Shown here: positions 62,450 to 64,000 of the stretch, in pieces
How the letters are laid out: each line of letters starts with the position of its first letter
Position numbering within the stretch: the stretch's first letter is position 1
Source: Sporolactobacillus shoreicorticis
Lineage (GTDB): Bacteria; Bacillota; Bacilli; Bacillales; Sporolactobacillaceae
Direction of reading: 5' to 3'
DNA: 64,000 bases
NCBI RefSeq assembly: GCF_024125445.1
Contig: NZ_JAMXWM010000022.1
Span: 1-64,000 of the forward strand
The notes under the pieces: generated by a model
Told to the model about the DNA's origin: nothing
What the model saw: only the letters and a program-made list of their open reading frames with translations
Databases searched by the model: none
Program-made: the position numbers and the translations under genes

Positions 62450-62784
62450 GATCCATCCTCCGCATGACCTAAAATTTACGATTGCGGCATTTGTGAACCC
62501 ACCCTGCCTGATTTGACCCTGACCTACGAAAATGAACGCTGATCATGTATTACTACCCCGCAATCGCTGCTTAAAAAAAGGCGCAAATCTCCCGTTTTAA
62601 GCAGCGATCAATGTGCGCACGCAGGATAAAGACAACGTCATGAACCGATTCGCCTCCACAATTTAATCGTTTCATTATGCATCCGAAATGCACGGCATTC
62701 AATCCTCTTAAACTCAGAAAATATTTTTCAATTTTATTGATTCTCTCCAATAAACGTGTTAATGTAGCTAATGCGCGCAAATAG

Positions 62785-62818
62785 TTAATAAGGTTAATAA
62801 TTAATTTAGTTAATCGTT
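62785..62818. promoter_or_regulatory. AT-rich TTAAT repeat cluster before the HlyD gene
   Basis: Four TTAAT units in mixed orientation (GTTAATAAGG, GTTAATAATTAA, AGTTAATCG) lie 20-50 nt before the HlyD start. They could be a regulator-binding site of a MarR or TetR protein for the exporter, or simply an AT-rich promoter. Confidence 0.3.
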
Positions 62819-62836
62819 TGGAAAGGGGTTTTGCAC

Positions 62837-63493
62837 ATGAGCAATTTCACGCGTCTGCTCATCATTAATATCATTGTGATCATTGTTCTAATTGGCGGCG
62901 GAGCAGCCGGCTACTACTATTACGATCAGGCAACCAATTACGTAAAGACCGATAATGCCGCTGTTAGCGGCCAGGCGATTTCCATTGCCGCACCGGTATC
63001 TGGAAAACTGACCAGCTGGAATGCAGTTCAAGGCAAGAGCTTTGATGCCAACGACACGATTGGCAATGTGGAAGCAGCAGGTGCGGATGGAAAAGTTATG
63101 AAAACGGCCGTAAAAATGCCGCAAGCGGCGACAATTGCCCAAAATACCGGTTCAAAGAACGCCTTTGTTGCTGCCGGAACACAGCTTGCCCAAGCATACA
63201 ATCTTCATGAACTCTATATTACCGCGAATATTGATGAAACAAATATTGAAAATATAAAAGCCGGGCAGAAGGTCGACATCTCGATTGATGCATTCCCAGG
63301 TACGAAATTCACCGGAAAAGTCGATCAAATCGGAACAGCGACTGCATCGACGTTCTCGTTGATTCCAAGTTCAAACAGCAACGGCAATTATACGAAAGTC
63401 ACGCAGGTCGTTCCTGTAAAGATCACACTCGACGGTGATAAAGGTGATAAACTGCTTCCCGGAATGAACGTAACGGTGAAGATTCATATCTAA
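62837..63493 (+). CDS. HlyD-family membrane fusion protein (YhbJ-like)
   Basis: A 218-residue periplasmic-adaptor-like protein: one N-terminal helix (about 7-27), then YVKTDNAAVSGQAISIAAPV, the biotinyl-lipoyl half-motif, and a beta-barrel region ending LLPGMNVTVKIHI. It is short and lacks the long coiled-coil hairpin of Gram-negative EmrA, as expected without an outer membrane. It matches the size and order of Bacillus YhbJ, which pairs with the DHA2 exporter YhcA. The ATG at 62837 has AAGGGG upstream. Confidence 0.87.
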   Translation: MSNFTRLLIINIIVIIVLIGGGAAGYYYYDQATNYVKTDNAAVSGQAISIAAPVSGKLTSWNAVQGKSFDANDTIGNVEAAGADGKVMKTAVKMPQAATIAQNTGSKNAFVAAGTQLAQAYNLHELYITANIDETNIENIKAGQKVDISIDAFPGTKFTGKVDQIGTATASTFSLIPSSNSNGNYTKVTQVVPVKITLDGDKGDKLLPGMNVTVKIHI

Positions 63494-63511
63494 TTTGAGA
63501 GGAGGGATTTG

Positions 63512-64000
63512 ATGACATCGTTCCTTTCTGTTTATATTGGCTGTTCACTTGTCTTTCTTGTTCTGTTTAATCTTTTTCTGCGCCGTATACGCAGAAAAAG
63601 AAAGCCGGTGATCGACGCCGGTACCCACAGAGCCGACATGCTGCAGACTGCAGAGACGGCCGTTTTAAAACCACTTAAACCGGGAAAAGGCGATTCGAAG
63701 CACCCATCTGAGGACAGGCAAACACTGCGGCCGGCAATTCAGCCGGTGACTGATGCAAATGCAGACTCAGGACACCATGTCTCGATTATTCTTGTACTCA
63801 TTCTTGGCGCCTTTGTGGCCTTGCTGAATCAAACATTAATGAATGTCGCATTGCCGAAAATGATGACTGATTTAAATATATCCACAAATACAGCTCAATG
63901 GATTACCACCGGGTACATGCTGGTCAATGGGGTGCTGATCCCGATTACGGCTTACTTAATGGAGACTTTCACAACACGAAAACTGTTCATCTCAGCCATG
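63512..64000 (+). CDS. DHA2-family MFS exporter (EmrB/YhcA-like), partial at window end
   Basis: The frame starts at an ATG with GGAGGG upstream, 18 nt after the HlyD gene, and is open to the window edge (163 codons). Unusually, an extra N-terminal helix (SFLSVYIGCSLVFLVLFNLF) and a hydrophilic linker of about 70 residues precede the normal first transporter helix with LLNQTLMNVALPKMM, AQWITTGYMLVNGVLIPITAY and TFTTRKLF. With the HlyD protein it should form a drug export pair. Confidence 0.85.
   Translation, partial: MTSFLSVYIGCSLVFLVLFNLFLRRIRRKRKPVIDAGTHRADMLQTAETAVLKPLKPGKGDSKHPSEDRQTLRPAIQPVTDANADSGHHVSIILVLILGAFVALLNQTLMNVALPKMMTDLNISTNTAQWITTGYMLVNGVLIPITAYLMETFTTRKLFISAM

Noticed and set aside
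62571-62780. 69-codon minus-strand frame before the HlyD gene
   Set aside because: No ribosome site or homology; lies in AT-rich promoter-like DNA.
1-64000. CRISPR arrays, tRNA, rRNA, prophage or complete insertion sequences
   Set aside because: No regularly spaced repeats, no cloverleaf or rRNA sequence, and no transposase, integrase or phage structural gene was recognised.

Overview
The window looks like chromosomal DNA of a low-to-mid GC Gram-positive bacterium of the Bacillales. Ribosome binding sites are strong AGGAGG types and GTG/TTG starts are frequent. Diagnostic genes are a BceRSAB-type peptide-antibiotic module, a YxlEFG-type ABC operon, a MneP-type exporter, a Gram-positive sorbitol PTS with GutM, a DHA2 transporter beside DUF4811, and a pyruvate/2-oxoacid decarboxylase. 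Together they suggest a sugar-fermenting spore-forming lactic acid bacterium such as Sporolactobacillus. The genus is an inference; no rRNA or tRNA gene was seen.

Layout. 1-9.7 kb: htpX-lemA, a tyrosine phosphatase, a Nudix hydrolase, a methyltransferase, a nitroreductase, an HXXEE/coiled-coil pair, a decayed HAD gene, GNAT, lipoprotein and P-loop kinase genes. 10-20 kb: an orphan trpB, a broken DUF2500 gene, an Mn exporter, a cupin, a MerR/SDR divergon with a textbook 19-bp-spacer promoter, a glutamate-cysteine ligase family gene, an AAC(6')-like acetyltransferase and an amino acid permease. 19.5-30.5 kb: a nitroreductase stopped by an in-frame TGA beside its MarR regulator, two DHA2 drug exporters with DUF4811, namA, DUF1835, a PanE-like reductase, a DUF421 protein and an HxlR/quinone-oxidoreductase divergon. 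30.8-35.5 kb: a GntR-controlled YxlEFG-like ABC operon and a PP2A-like phosphatase. 36-41.3 kb: a complete sorbitol operon (srlD-like dehydrogenase, gutR, gutM, srlA, srlE, srlB) behind a promoter overlapping a CRE site. 41.4-46.4 kb: a fluoride-response locus. 46.7-54.8 kb: duplicated tetR/DHA2 loci (one intact, one collapsed and joined to a truncated EamA gene), a 2-oxoacid decarboxylase, and a TetR-controlled YhgE/Pip-like exporter. 54.9-59.4 kb: a bceRSAB-type module whose permease has a nonsense codon. 59.5-64 kb: a Crp/SDR pair, an MFS exporter and the start of a YhbJ-YhcA-like HlyD/DHA2 exporter.

The most coherent system is the fluoride locus. A fluoride riboswitch with an overlapping intrinsic terminator precedes an extra enolase (the classic fluoride-inhibited enzyme). 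A second terminator, a tandem DUF190 protein and two overlapping FluC/CrcB subunits follow. A chloride-type CLC gene with a frameshift is convergent to them. The inferred logic is export plus replacement of the poisoned glycolytic step.

Two other themes run through the window. One is gene decay: at least eight genes carry frameshifts, nonsense codons or deletions, mostly in transporters and accessory enzymes. The other is a dispersed intergenic repeat family with three copies, one containing a nested hairpin element.
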